Shown: positions 27,917 to 37,149, numbered from the stretch's first letter. The stretch is 64,000 nt of DNA from Streptomyces sp. 846.5 (GCF_004365705.1 NZ_SOBN01000002.1:62001-126000); one strand, 5' to 3'. Notes: generated by a model from the letters alone, not told the origin. Translations and numbers: made by a program.

Positions 27917-29008
27917 GTGAGATCCAAGATCGATCCACTGTCCGTCGCGGCGATGGTCGTCACCGTCGTCTCCATATCGGCCACCGCTCCGCTCACCGCC
28001 GCGGCATCAGCCGCGCCGCTCGCCATGGCCTTCTGGCGCAACGCCCTGGGCTTCGCCACCCTCGGGCCGTTCCTCCTGCTGCTACGCCGTGGCGAGTTCG
28101 CGCGCGTGGTCCGCGGTGAACGCGGCATCCTGCGCCGGGAGCAGTGGCGGCCCATGATCTTCGGCTTCCTCGCGGCCACGTCGCTGTCGCTCCACTTCGC
28201 GGCCTTCATGACGAGCACCCGGCTGACCTCTGTGGCCATGTCCACGGCACTGGTGGCCACCCAGCCCGTCTGGCAGGTCCTCGTCGCCGCTGCCCAGGGC
28301 GTCCGGACGTCCGGCCGGGCCTGGGCCGGCCTCGCGGTCTCCGTGGTGGGAGCAGCCGCGGCCGGCGGTCTCGACATACGCTCGGGCGGCACGGCGCTGC
28401 TGGGCGATCTGCTCGCCCTCGCCGGAGCCATGGCCCAGGCCGGGTACACCGCCCTGAGCCAGATGGCGCGTACGGATGTGAGCACGCCGCTGTATTCAAC
28501 GGTCAGTTCGCTCGTCTGCGCGGCGGAACTGCTCGCCGTCTGCCTGTTGACCCGCACCCCGCTCACCGGTCTCGACAGCTCCACCCGGCTGTCGCTGCTC
28601 GGGCTGCTGATCCTCCCTCAACTGCTGGGGCTGGGCTCGCTGAACTTCGCCCTCGGCAGGATTCCGGCGACGACGATGAGTGTCGTCCTCCTGCTGGAGA
28701 CCCCGGTGGCCGCGCTCGCCGCCTGGTGGCTGCTGGGGCAGGGCATCGACCCCGCGACCGCACCCGGACTCCTGCTGATCATCGTCGGCGTCACGGTCGT
28801 GGTGACCAGCGGCGCCGGGGAACCGGCCGCGGTGCGGAGAGGCCGACACCGCAGAGGCGCGCCGCCCCGCCCCACCGATACGGATTCATCCGACCCCCGA
28901 CCGCACCTCGCGACCTGGCCCCTCCTGGACGATCACCCGACCCTCGTCCTCGGCTACCACGGCGCCGCGCCGTTCGACACCGCCTATCTCGACGGAGCGG
29001 GGCCGTGA
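27917..29008 (+). CDS. EamA/DMT family transporter
   Basis: A 363-residue protein with ten predicted membrane helices, starting at GTG 27917 (VRSKIDPLSVAAMVVTVVSI). Two EamA repeats are visible: SAAPLAMAFWRNALGFATLG and later LGSLNFALGRIPATTMSVVL with LLLETPVAALAAWWLLG. The last 60 residues are a hydrophilic tail, longer than usual. Members export amino acids, metabolites or drugs; the substrate is unknown. Divergent from the ohr pseudogene. Confidence 0.85.
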   Translation: MRSKIDPLSVAAMVVTVVSISATAPLTAAASAAPLAMAFWRNALGFATLGPFLLLLRRGEFARVVRGERGILRREQWRPMIFGFLAATSLSLHFAAFMTSTRLTSVAMSTALVATQPVWQVLVAAAQGVRTSGRAWAGLAVSVVGAAAAGGLDIRSGGTALLGDLLALAGAMAQAGYTALSQMARTDVSTPLYSTVSSLVCAAELLAVCLLTRTPLTGLDSSTRLSLLGLLILPQLLGLGSLNFALGRIPATTMSVVLLLETPVAALAAWWLLGQGIDPATAPGLLLIIVGVTVVVTSGAGEPAAVRRGRHRRGAPPRPTDTDSSDPRPHLATWPLLDDHPTLVLGYHGAAPFDTAYLDGAGP

Positions 29009-29075
29009 ACGCAGTCTGCCGCCTGGAACCGGCAGGGGCCGGCTGGACGGCACCGGGCCGTGCATACTCGGCTGC

Positions 29076-29390
29076 ATGAACAGGACCGTGCGGTTGGGGG
29101 AGTTCCTGCAGATGCGCCGGTCGCTGCTGCAACCGGCTGATGTGGGACTGCCTGATTTCGGCGAACGACGGAGCGTGCCCGGGCTGCGACGGGACGAGCT
29201 GGCCCACGCCACGCGCCGCGGCAGCAAGCGCCGCAGTCCGGCGCCCGAGCATGCGGACGAAGCGAACCGGCATCTGCTCGCAGCCTTCGGTGACGCACCA
29301 GCGGTGGTGCTGGGGCGCCACAGCGACGTACTGGCCTGGAACCGTACCGGACACGCCTTGTTCGCCGGGCATCTGGACCCGCACATCCCT
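29076..29390 (+). pseudogene. XRE/MmyB-type regulator with internal deletion
   Basis: Begins MNRTVRLGEFLQMRRSLLQP and keeps GLRRDELA, the start of the helix-turn-helix. The rest of the HTH is missing and the frame jumps to the C-terminal ligand domain (AVVLGRHSDVLAWNRTGHAL), then ends near 29390 next to the esterase gene. About 50-60 central residues and the C-terminus of this family are lost. Confidence 0.65.
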
Positions 29391-29425
29391 GAGGAGCTTC
29401 AAGGACTGTCGGCCCCTGTCAGCGG

Positions 29426-30319
29426 TCAGGCGGTGAGTGCCGTGCGCAGGGTGGTGGCCATCAGATCGATGGCTTCCTTCCCGGCCGGTGCCGGGCCGGT
29501 GTGGGTGAAGTAGTGGTCGACACCCTCGAAGCAACGGTGGGTGACCGGAACGCCGGCGGCTTCCAGGGCCTTGGCGTACGCATCGCCCTCGTCGCGCAGG
29601 CGATCGTTCTCCGCGGTGATGACCAGGGCGGGCGGCAGCCCGGCGAGGTCGTCGGTCAGTCCGGGCGACACCAGCGGATGGGCGAGGTCGGCGGGATCAG
29701 GGACGTAGGCGGCGGTGAAGACCCGCATGAGCTGAGGGGTAAGCAGGGGCTTGACGATGGGTGACTGCTTGGTGGCCGGGTCGGCGAGCTGGTCGAGCGG
29801 TGCCGAGTCGATGATCTGGAGGCGGGGCGTGAAGGTGCCGCGGTCCCGAGCGGTACGGCAGACCGCGGCGGTCAGGTTGGCCCCGGCGCTGTGTCCGCCC
29901 ACGGCGAGTCGCGAACCGTCCCAGTTGTTGGCGGTGCCGTTCTCGGCCACCCAGGCGGTGACGTCGTACGCCTGGGTGACGGGTACGGGGTACGGCCGCT
30001 GCGGGGCGACGGCGTAGTCCACGTTGATCACCACGCAGTCGGCCGTGGCGGCTATGTAGCGGCAGATGTGATCGTCCTGCTGGGGGCGGGTGATCACGAA
30101 CCCGCCGCCGTGGAAGTTGACGTACACGGGGGCAGGGGCTGCGGGGGTGGCCGACGGGCGGTATACGGTGCACGTCACCGGTCCGGCGCCGGTCTCCACC
30201 CGGATGGATTCCGTGCGCTTCGGGATGTCGGTGAAGCTCAGATCCTTGTGCACGCGGCTCATCATTCGGCCGAGCAACAGCTGAACTCCTCTGGCCTGGA
30301 TTCTGGCCCTGAATGACAT
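29426..30319 (-). CDS. HSL-type alpha/beta hydrolase (carboxylesterase)
   Basis: The 297-residue protein has the oxyanion motif NFHGGGFV (about residue 68), the nucleophile elbow GGHSAGAN (about 142) and the acid/histidine region TAENDRLRDE...HRCFEGVDHYF. This is the hormone-sensitive-lipase group of cytoplasmic esterases that hydrolyse short acyl esters. No signal peptide. It stands alone with an inverted repeat in front of it. Confidence 0.88.
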   Translation of the reverse strand: MSFRARIQARGVQLLLGRMMSRVHKDLSFTDIPKRTESIRVETGAGPVTCTVYRPSATPAAPAPVYVNFHGGGFVITRPQQDDHICRYIAATADCVVINVDYAVAPQRPYPVPVTQAYDVTAWVAENGTANNWDGSRLAVGGHSAGANLTAAVCRTARDRGTFTPRLQIIDSAPLDQLADPATKQSPIVKPLLTPQLMRVFTAAYVPDPADLAHPLVSPGLTDDLAGLPPALVITAENDRLRDEGDAYAKALEAAGVPVTHRCFEGVDHYFTHTGPAPAGKEAIDLMATTLRTALTA

Positions 30320-30349
30320 GCCTGGGACCCCATTGCTACAAACTTAAAG

Positions 30350-30366
30350 TATCAAGATTCCTGATA
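30350..30366. promoter_or_regulatory. Inverted repeat upstream of the esterase gene
   Basis: TATCA and TGATA flank seven bases, 31 bp upstream of the esterase ATG, in an AT-rich patch that could contain the promoter. A TetR- or MarR-type operator is possible. Confidence 0.35.
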
Positions 30367-30470
30367 ATGGAGGCTCTTCCCTGATCACGCAAGGGGCAAC
30401 CGCGAGCCGACTGCCGAAGGCGGGATGGACGCTCCAGTCGTAGCGCCCCGCCTGTTCGTCCAGGCCCCGT

Positions 30471-30842
30471 GTGACTCCAAGCCCACCTGGCTGCCCGGAG
30501 CCGACCGGGGAGGCCACGCCGACCGCCTACGTGCACTGCCCGGGCGGTACCCGCCATCCCTTCCTCATCACCTGGCCCATCGACCTGGGCCTCGCCCGTA
30601 CCGCCGTGGCCGGCTGCACCCTCGACCACGACGCCCCCGAGGTCCTTGATCCGACCGAACTTGCCGACGAGACGTTCCCCTACGTCGACCGCGAATCGAT
30701 CCCGCCGGACTACGCCGACCCGGCCGTCTCCTGGGCGGCCGGGAAACGCAGCCGCCTTGCCCTGTCCGACCAGCGCCACTTGCACAAGGGCGGCCCACGC
30801 TCGGCCGGGACTTCGGAGGGCACGAAGAGGCTCAACCGGTAG
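30471..30842 (+). CDS. Possible hypothetical protein
   Basis: A GTG-started frame of 123 residues with protein-like segments in its middle (HPFLITWPIDLGLARTAVAG, DRESIPPDYADPAVSWAAGK). No domain is recognised and no good ribosome site is seen. It may be the worn end of a larger gene. Confidence 0.3.
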   Translation: MTPSPPGCPEPTGEATPTAYVHCPGGTRHPFLITWPIDLGLARTAVAGCTLDHDAPEVLDPTELADETFPYVDRESIPPDYADPAVSWAAGKRSRLALSDQRHLHKGGPRSAGTSEGTKRLNR

Positions 30843-30896
30843 GTGGTCGGCTGAAGCATCCGTGGACGTCGAGGGGGCGCCCCGGCAGGTATCCAG

Positions 30897-31310
30897 CTAG
30901 TCTCGCCCGGACCAGACGGCGAGTTTCCCGCCCGGCATCGAGATGATTCGCCAGCCTCCCGGGCCCAGCACGTCCCACGCCTCGAACGACGGGTCCGCCC
31001 GGCTGTTGAGGTGCCAGCCGTTGTCGAACACCAGCCGCATCGAGCCCGTCTTGAAGGCCACCGCCGACAAGACCTTCGCCCCGAATAGCCGGATTGCCGC
31101 CGTCACATCCTGCCGCCCCGGATCAAGGCTGACGTCCTGGCGGCCGTCGTCGCCGTAGTGGGTTAGCGCGAAGGGGCATCCAAGTACCACGCGCGCCTCC
31201 GGGTCGAGGAGCAGGGACAGCTGGAAGCTGATGCCGATCTCGACAACGGTCAGCCCCCTAAGATTCATGATCCAACGGTCGTCATGCTCGGCCAACGAAG
31301 ATTCACTCAC
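30897..31310 (-). CDS. DUF6188 family protein
   Basis: The 137-residue product starts at GTG 31310 (VSESSLAEHDDRWIMNLRGL); ATG 31268 is an alternative. It is a beta-rich small protein ending GGWRIISMPGGKLAVWSG, the family's typical finish. Such proteins are common in Streptomyces, often near polymorphic-toxin immunity-like genes, but have no established function. The next gene upstream encodes a DUF2625 protein. Confidence 0.65.
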   Translation of the reverse strand: MSESSLAEHDDRWIMNLRGLTVVEIGISFQLSLLLDPEARVVLGCPFALTHYGDDGRQDVSLDPGRQDVTAAIRLFGAKVLSAVAFKTGSMRLVFDNGWHLNSRADPSFEAWDVLGPGGWRIISMPGGKLAVWSGRD

Positions 31311-31389
31311 CACCGAACGATGCACCGCGGAGCACCGCCAGCGCCAACCGATTCGTCCCCGCTGCTTCCCGGCAACTGCACTTCGCTGG

Positions 31390-32118
31390 CTACACGTCGC
31401 CGAGGAGCCCCGGATCAGCCGGGCCCATCTGTCGAGCGAAGTCGGCGGCCACGCCGAGGACCTCGCGCATGGGCACCGGCCGCCGACTGGTGGCCGCGAG
31501 GTCGGCATGGGCCTCCTTCGTCCACAGAAACGGATACACGGTGATCCCCTGCGTGAAGTCCAAAGCGGAGGCGTCGTCGCGCCAACCGGGCCACCTCAGT
31601 CCGTCATAGAAGGTCTCCAGGCGGCTGGACAGCAGCCAGGAGATCCAGGCTGAGTGGCCCATCTCCATCGCTTCCCACGCGAGCGTGTCCGGGGCGAAGT
31701 AGGCCATCTGTCCTGGAACGCCGGGGCGTCCCGCAGCGGCGGGGTCATCGCCGTTGAGGGCGAACACCCCGCCGAGGACGTCGTGGCCGACGATAAGGCC
31801 GGTCGAGGGGCTCCAGGTGGGGTCGAAGTCAGCGGGGAACCGGTTGACCTTAGCCAAGCTCGGCATGTTGCGGTCGTCAGAGCCTGAACCCCCGCCGAAC
31901 ACCCGGACCCAGCCGCCGTCCACGACCAGGCCGCCGCTGTTCAGCACCAGGCTGCCGAGCGCGGATCGCGCGGTGACCTGCATCTGCAGCAGGCAGCGGC
32001 GGCCTTCGGCGTCGTCGACCGGCAGCACCTCCAACGGCGCCGCGCTCGCCATGAACAGCTCCTGGAGCTCTGGCCAAGCCGGGGCGTCCACGTTGATCAG
32101 CTCGTCGAGTTCATGCAT
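31390..32118 (-). CDS. DUF2625 family protein
   Basis: The 242-residue product starts at ATG 32118 with MHELDELINVDAPAWPELQE, the family's typical N-terminus. Conserved stretches include LGSLVLNSGGLVVDGGWVRV and VGHDVLGGVFALNGDD. The frame is open upstream through a palindromic repeat but that part is not family-like. Function unknown; soluble and cytoplasmic by composition. Confidence 0.75.
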   Translation of the reverse strand: MHELDELINVDAPAWPELQELFMASAAPLEVLPVDDAEGRRCLLQMQVTARSALGSLVLNSGGLVVDGGWVRVFGGGSGSDDRNMPSLAKVNRFPADFDPTWSPSTGLIVGHDVLGGVFALNGDDPAAAGRPGVPGQMAYFAPDTLAWEAMEMGHSAWISWLLSSRLETFYDGLRWPGWRDDASALDFTQGITVYPFLWTKEAHADLAATSRRPVPMREVLGVAADFARQMGPADPGLLGDV

Positions 32119-32164
32119 CCAAGGATGATCGCAGGGCTTCCCGGCCTCGTCAGCACGGGGGCTC

Positions 32165-32263
32165 TCGGCCCTGTGCTCCCGAAGCTGCCGCGAAGTGACA
32201 AGTAGCTCTCTGTAGCCGATCTGACGACTGATTGTCGCGGCAGCTTCGGGAGCACAGGGCCGA
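32165..32263. repeat. 99-bp element with perfect 29-bp inverted arms (copy A)
   Basis: Left arm 32165-32193 and right arm 32235-32263 are exact reverse complements around a 41-base centre. Positions 32171-32240 reappear inverted at 34443-34512 with one mismatch. Translated, the arm reads TSRQLREHRAE, so the element may derive from the 3' end of a gene. MITE-like by structure. Confidence 0.7.
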
Positions 32264-32401
32264 GGCGGGCGTCGTCGAAGCCACGGCTGCGCAGCCCGGC
32301 CTGGTCCGGCGCTCATGGGCTGCGCAAGCGGGGTCGGCGAAGGGACGGGCCCCCTCCACCATGTCGGTGCAGAGGGGGCACTCGCGATGCTTCGCTGGGC
32401 G

Positions 32402-32818
32402 TCAGCAGTACAGGAGAGCGTCGTGGTTGTAGGTGAAGGAGGTCAGGGATCCGGCGTAGCCCGCGAGGTAGTAGTCGTCGTGGCCAAGGTCCGACTCAAG
32501 GACCACCGTGTGGCCGGTGTTGTTGACGATCGAGGCAGCCTTGTCGTACACCGTCTGCCCGTAACCAGAACCGTTCCCCCAGTGAGCGAACTTGAAGTCC
32601 GACAGACTGAGGCTCTGGCCAGGCGACCAGTCTTCCCACGCGCCCCAGCCGTACTGCGGCGAGTTGAAGTACAAGCACACGTTCCCGCTCGGGCAGGCCT
32701 CGGCCCCCGTCGGCGGCGTGGCGGCGAAAGCGCCTCCCGTGGCCAAGCTCAACGCGGCGACCGTGAGCGTCCCCACGATCGCAAGCTTGCCGGTGCGCCG
32801 CCCGAACCTGATACGCAT
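32402..32818 (-). CDS. Secreted peptidase inhibitor family I36-like protein
   Basis: The 138-residue precursor starts at ATG 32818 behind GAGGGGACGCA; an ATG five codons earlier overlaps that ribosome site. A Sec signal peptide ends near ATGGAFA. The mature part is a small cysteine-containing beta/gamma-crystallin-like domain (CPSGNVCLYFNSPQYGWGAW, then SIVNNTGHTVVLESD), as in Streptomyces metalloproteinase inhibitors. It probably protects against external or own proteases. A related short secreted ORF lies just upstream. Confidence 0.75.
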   Translation of the reverse strand: MRIRFGRRTGKLAIVGTLTVAALSLATGGAFAATPPTGAEACPSGNVCLYFNSPQYGWGAWEDWSPGQSLSLSDFKFAHWGNGSGYGQTVYDKAASIVNNTGHTVVLESDLGHDDYYLAGYAGSLTSFTYNHDALLYC

Positions 32819-32858
32819 TGCGTCCCCTCTCATGAGTGCAGTGCCATGTGGAACACGA

Positions 32859-33014
32859 TCACTGGATATTAAGGAGTGTTGCTGCAGTTCCCCGATTGGC
32901 CACTGTCGAGCGTCCAGATGTTGCCGGTGCCCGAGAGCCGACGTTGAGCGTCGCCGATCCCACGATCATCGCCGATACGACGGCGACTCGTTGGATGAGG
33001 CCTTTCCTTTTCAT
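32859..33014 (-). CDS. 51-residue secreted peptide with signal sequence
   Basis: ATG 33014 follows AGGGGGACGCAC, almost the same leader as the I36 gene 41 bp downstream. The product starts MKRKGLIQRVAVVSAMIVGS, a basic then hydrophobic signal peptide, and ends at TGA 32859 after about 25 further residues with no cysteine. It looks like a decayed duplicate of the inhibitor gene's 5' end, or a genuine small secreted peptide in the same operon. Confidence 0.45.
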   Translation of the reverse strand: MKRKGLIQRVAVVSAMIVGSATLNVGSRAPATSGRSTVANRGTAATLLNIQ

Positions 33015-33501
33015 GTGCGTCCCCCTTCAGCTAGATGACTTGACGGGCTGTCAGAACCACTCACGTCAAACTTCCGCCGCAGATCAGGGGGTGGCCCCCG
33101 GTCACCAGCAGGCATGGCGCGACTAGCTCTCCCGCCCACCGCCCGTCAGATGGCAACGTACCCACGGGTGACGGCATTGGAGGGTGTGTTTTTGCACTGT
33201 GAAGCGATCGTTCCGGTGCCGGATCGCACAGCGAGCCACTGCGGGGCGCGGAGTCTCCTCACCGGGCCTGTGCCTCGAAGTGGGTGAGGCCGAGGGCGGC
33301 ACGGGCGCTCGACACTGGGCTGCGGGTCCGCCCAGAAAACAGGCACTGACGCCCAGACCGGCACCACGAACAAGAGCGCGACGACGCTGGGGGCCGGCCA
33401 GCCAGCCGTATGCTCCGACGCCGCAGCCTGACCGCGGCCGTCCAGCCCCTCACGGACCAAGGTCCAGACGGCTGCAGTCAGGCACCGAGCCTAGGACCAG
33501 G
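33015..33501. other. Stretch without a clear gene
   Basis: A minus frame (33146-33460) has one hydrophobic segment and an odd ending, but no ribosome site or family resemblance. The region should contain the promoter of the small secreted genes. Confidence 0.35.
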
Positions 33502-33894
33502 TCAGCACGGCGGCACGAGGTTGCGGTGGAAGTAGAGGGCGCCGTCGACATAAGGAGCGAAGGTCCACCAAGGGTTGGTAACGGTGGCCCAGCTGGAACC
33601 GTTGGCGTATTCGACCTGCCACGTGCGGTACCACACGTCGCCTGCGTTGCCGACTTGGCCGGCGGCGACCCAGCAGTCGATCTTCAGATAGTCCCCCTTG
33701 CTCAGGGGGGTGTAGCCGAGTTTGTTGGCAGGCGTGTCGTAGGGCTGCGAATAGACACCAACGTGGCTGCCGGTCGAAACCTGGTCCCAGATCGGGTTGG
33801 GGAGCGGCGTGGCCTGCGCGCTCGTGGTGCTGGCGACGGCTGCGGCTGCGGCGATGACGGCCGCGACGGCGGCCTTGGTGATGCCTCTGGGCAT
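33502..33894 (-). CDS. Secreted SH3-like hypothetical protein
   Basis: The 130-residue precursor starts at ATG 33894 behind AGGGGAAAAC. Signal peptide to about SAQA, then a small beta-rich domain (GVYSQPYDTPANKLGYTPLS, KIDCWVAAGQ, DVWYRTWQVEYANGSSW) resembling bacterial SH3-type wall-associated domains. Two cysteines (residue about 82 and last) may form a disulphide. Probably an extracellular or wall-associated factor; function unknown. Confidence 0.65.
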   Translation of the reverse strand: MPRGITKAAVAAVIAAAAAVASTTSAQATPLPNPIWDQVSTGSHVGVYSQPYDTPANKLGYTPLSKGDYLKIDCWVAAGQVGNAGDVWYRTWQVEYANGSSWATVTNPWWTFAPYVDGALYFHRNLVPPC

Positions 33895-34089
33895 GTTTTC
33901 CCCTACGGTCGACCCCGGTCCTGGAACGATGCCGGGAGTTGTGGACATCGGCCCGCGACGGGGCCGTTGGATTCGCCTACCAGCTCGTCTGTTTACGGGC
34001 AGCCGGGGAATGACGCTGGCTGGACGTCCCCCTGACACTTCGAGCGGTCGCTCCGCCGCTTGGATCGGCCTTGCGTGAAGCAGCAAGAC

Positions 34090-34320
34090 CAGGCTGCCCG
34101 AGCCGGCTTGGTGAAGTCCCGTTTCCCACACAATCCCGTACACCCGCTCCCAGACACCAGGCGCTCGACCACGGCCCGCAGTTAGTCGGCGGTGACGGCC
34201 GCGGCGTCGTCGGCGGGCCCGAGCCGGACCGCGTCCAGGACCTGCGCCCACGACGTGCGGTCCTGGGTGAGCGCGGCGACGAACGAGTACGGCCAGCCCG
34301 GCACCACGTGGTCCGATGAG
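34090..34320 (-). pseudogene. Transposase remnant
   Basis: The frame reads GWPYSFVAALTQDRTSWAQV then LDAVRLGPADDAAAVTAD, as found in a Streptomyces family of large transposases. It meets TAA, and after it LRAVVERL continues in frame before sense fades. Most of the gene is gone. Family assignment rests on this short stretch only. Confidence 0.45.
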
Positions 34321-34442
34321 CACCCGTTTGTGAGACATCCCGTGGGTTCGTCGCTCGCTCGCGGCGCCCGTCGCCGCAGGTCAACCCAGCAGGACGGAAC
34401 CGGGGTGCCAGAACGGATCATGATGGTTCTTCAGGATTAAGG

Positions 34443-34512
34443 CCGCGACAATCAATCGTCAGATCGGCTACAGAGAGCTACTTGTCACTTCGCGGCAGCT
34501 TCGGGAGCACAG
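34443..34512. repeat. 70-bp repeat, copy B, inverted relative to copy A
   Basis: Matches 32171-32240 in inverse orientation with one mismatch (ATCAATCG against ATCAGTCG). The second arm is missing here. On the plus strand it reads INRQIGYRELLVTSRQLREH and ends SA plus TAG at 34519, as if it were the 3' end of a lost gene. Confidence 0.7.
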
Positions 34513-34515
34513 CGC

Positions 34516-34716
34516 CTAGTGGGCGGAGATCCGGGGCAGGTGCTCCACCAGCTCGCCGGGGACGTGCCCGGCGATGAAGGTGTTGGCGCGGCCGGTGGCG
34601 GCCAGCGCGCTGATGAGGTCCTGCTGCTTGCCGTGCTTGAGGCTGTAGCAGGCCTCCACCACCAGGGCGCAGCTGTCGGCCACCGCGACCAGCCCGGGAT
34701 CGGCACGGCGAGCGGG
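34516..34716 (-). pseudogene. PIN-domain-like fragment
   Basis: The frame reads VAVADSCALVVEACYSLKHG and TGRANTFIAGHVPGELVEHL, resembling the first strands of PIN-type proteins (acidic residue in ADSCAL). It stops at 34516 next to copy B of the repeat and lacks the C-terminal acidic residues. Confidence 0.4.
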
Positions 34717-34844
34717 CGCAGCGCCGGCTGGAAGCGCTGGTAGCGGGGCAGCGCGGAAGCTGGCCGCTGGGCAGGTCCGAGGCCTATGGTGCTCCTGCGG
34801 TCCGACAGGACACCAGGGATTTGCGGGACAGCAGCGGTGCGGTC

Positions 34845-35292
34845 CTACTCCCTCCAGGGCCCCCGGAGCCCCTTCCAGACCGGGTGGCGCAGCAGTCCGG
34901 AGGGCTGGGTGAATTCGAGGTACTCGACCTCGCCCTGGATCTCGGGCCTGACCCAGCGCACCGGCGGCTTGCGGTCCGGGGAGCGGCCCGAGGTCAGTAG
35001 CGAGTCGGGCACCGTCAGGCGCTCCAGCAGCGCGGCCAGGGCGCGGCGTTCGGCGTCGGAGAAGCCGGTGCCGACGGCGCCCACGTAGCGCAGCCCGTCG
35101 CCGTGGGGCAGGGCCATCAGCAGCGCCTTGACGGTGTTGCCGGTCGGCATCCAGCCGACGACCGTGACATCGAGGGACTTCACATGCTTGTACTTGATCC
35201 AATCGCGGGACCGTCGGCCCTGAATGTAGGGGGACATCAGGCGCTTGGCGATGACGCCTTCCAGTCCGAGATCGCGGGTGAAGTCCAATCTT
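34845..35292 (-). pseudogene. ATP-dependent DNA ligase, C-terminal fragment
   Basis: From the junction with the IS3 element the frame reads DLGLEGVIAKRLMSPYIQGR, containing nucleotidyl-transferase motif IV (EGVIAK), then DWIKYKHVKSLDV (motif V) and the OB-fold domain (GLRYVGAVGTGFSDAERRAL), stopping at 34845. The catalytic lysine motif and N-terminal half are gone. Such ligases act in bacterial NHEJ or related repair. Confidence 0.8.
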
Positions 35293-36262
35293 GCTAAAAG
35301 CGGCGGCCTTCTTCGCGAAGGAGCTGGTGGAGTAGGCACTGTGTGCCGCTTCATCGACGCGGAGAAGGCCACCGAGGACAACCCCGGGGGCTACAGCGTG
35401 TCCCTGCTGTGCCGGACGTTGGCGCTGCCGCGCTCCACCTACTACGCCCACTGCGCGGCCGCCCCGGTCCGCCGGGTCCGCGATCGGGAGCAGGAGCGGC
35501 TGGTGGGCGAGATCCGGGTGCTGCACGCCGGCTCGCGCGGGGCCTATGGGTCCCCGCGTGTGCATGCCGCGCTGGCCCGGGCCGGGCGGCCGGTGAATCG
35601 CAAGCGGATCGAGCGGCTGATGCGGGAGAACGGCATCGAGGGCGTCACCCGACGTCGTGGGCGTGGGCTGACTCGGCAGGCCAAGCGGGCGGTGTTCGCT
35701 GCCGATCTGATCGGGCGGGACTTCACCGCGCCGCGTCCGGGGATGCGTATGGTTGGCGATATGACTGAACTGGTCACCGGGGAAGGGAAGTTGTATCTGG
35801 CGACCTGCATCGACCTGGCCACGCGCGAGGTGACCGGGTGGGCGATGGCCGACCATCACCGTGCCGAGCTTCCGGTGGCCGCGCTGGAGATGGCTGCGGG
35901 ACGCGGAGTTCTGGAGCAGGGCTGCATCATGCACACGGACCGCGGCAGCGAGTACACCGGTGCCGAATTCCGTTCGGCGATAGAGAAGTTGGACATGAGG
36001 CAGAGCAGGGGCTGAGTGGGCTCGTGTTACGATAACGCCGCAGCGGAAAGTTGGTTTGCCCTGCTAAAGGCTGAAATCGGCACCAGCGTATGGGCCACCC
36101 GCGCAGAGGCCCGGGCCGACGTCTTTCGCTTCATCGAAGTCGAGTACAACCGCACCAGGCTCCGCAAGCACCCCGAGTTTGGGTACCTCACCCCACTCGA
36201 AACCCGGGCCAGACTGCGACACGACTTCACCCCTGCAGCATAAACACCCGCTGTCCAAGATC
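35291..36262 (+). mobile_element. IS3-family element, 5'-truncated
   Basis: It begins inside OrfA, leaving only LLKAAAFFAKELVE plus stop (35291-35335), and carries a complete-length OrfB. The left IR and most of OrfA were lost where it joins the DNA ligase fragment. The right end is near 36262, after TGTCCAAGATCAGGGGGG; no target duplication can be found. Confidence 0.75.
35341..36243 (+). pseudogene. IS3-family transposase OrfB with in-frame TGA
   Basis: The frame (GTG 35341, normally reached by frameshifting from OrfA) has HTH_21-like sequence, then the rve catalytic core: first Asp in VGDMTELVTGEGKLYLATCI, second in MHTDRGSEYTG, Glu in NAAAESWFALLKAE. TGA at 36013-36015 falls between the second Asp and Glu (RQSRG then VGSCYDNA), removing the last 75 residues. 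The element cannot move by itself. Confidence 0.85.
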
Positions 36263-36300
36263 AGGGGGGAACTTCAGTCAGTAACTTCACCTCTGCGGGC

Positions 36301-36621
36301 GTGACCGCGTACTTCGGGCGGGAGTACTTGGAGGGTGTGGCTGTCGACGCGCTGAAGGGGCCCCAGGTCACGTTGGACGGCACGGCATTGGTCCCGCGGG
36401 TGCCCTCGATGATGGAGGACTGGCTCCTCGAATACACCGAGGTGCGTGGGGTCGACCTGCGATACACGCATGCAGCGGACCCGGGGTCTGCGGACCTCGG
36501 GCTGGTTCTGCGGGTTCAGCGGGCGGGTGACGCTGTCGTCACCCGCCCGCTCTTCCTCGTGCGGGAGTGGGTCGTGAACTCCTGGGACTGCATACCCGGA
36601 GAGGAATGGAAGACGTTCTGA
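36301..36621 (+). CDS. Hypothetical protein
   Basis: A 106-residue frame from GTG 36301, reading VTAYFGREYLEGVAVDALKG and PSMMEDWLLEYTEVRGVDLR. It looks like a genuine soluble protein but no family is recognised. It abuts the IS3 right end, so the original N-terminus may be missing. Confidence 0.45.
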   Translation: MTAYFGREYLEGVAVDALKGPQVTLDGTALVPRVPSMMEDWLLEYTEVRGVDLRYTHAADPGSADLGLVLRVQRAGDAVVTRPLFLVREWVVNSWDCIPGEEWKTF

Positions 36622-36637
36622 GGTCGGCTCTAAGGAG

Positions 36638-37140
36638 TCACTCGGGGCTGGCATCGGGGCTGTACGGGTGCTGCAGCGCACGGTAGTGCGCATCGCACAC
36701 GTAGATGACGCCTTGGTCCTCGGTACGCCCACCCTCGTTCATGCCACCCCAGCGCTGCTCCGTGTCCAACTGCTGCGGGACGCTGCGCAGGGCGCGGAAG
36801 TCGGCGGGTACTCAGCCAGGCGGCGCAGGTCTGCGGCACCACCCGGTGTCCCGCGGTGAAAGGTGTCGAGCTCGGGCCGGGAGGGGACGTTGACCACGTC
36901 CAGAACCTTGTCAGTGGCCTCGAAGGCGGTGTGGATCTGCCCGTCGATCTCGTTGGCGGCCGCCAGCAGGCTCGGCGTCACCATCGGTGCGATCACACCC
37001 AGACCTGCTGCCAGCAACCGCAGGTAGGGCAGGTATGTGCGCAGCGCGTCGGGAAGCTGGTGCAGGGTGTGGGCGCCAGCGTCGTGGGGCAGGCGGTGGG
37101 GCCGCCGGGCAGGTTGGCGGTGCGGTGAGCACCGTAGGGC
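36638..37140 (-). pseudogene. Hypothetical protein C-terminal part, frameshifted
   Basis: The frame reads LRTYLPYLRLLAAGLGVIAP and DVVNVPSRPELDTFHRGTPG, then near 36800 changes frame to DFRALRSVPQQLDTEQRWGG, ending YRALQHPYSPDASPE at 36638. One missing base would join the parts. The 5' end is fused to relaxase debris. Function not recognised. Confidence 0.5.
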
Positions 37141-37149
37141 CATTTCCGC

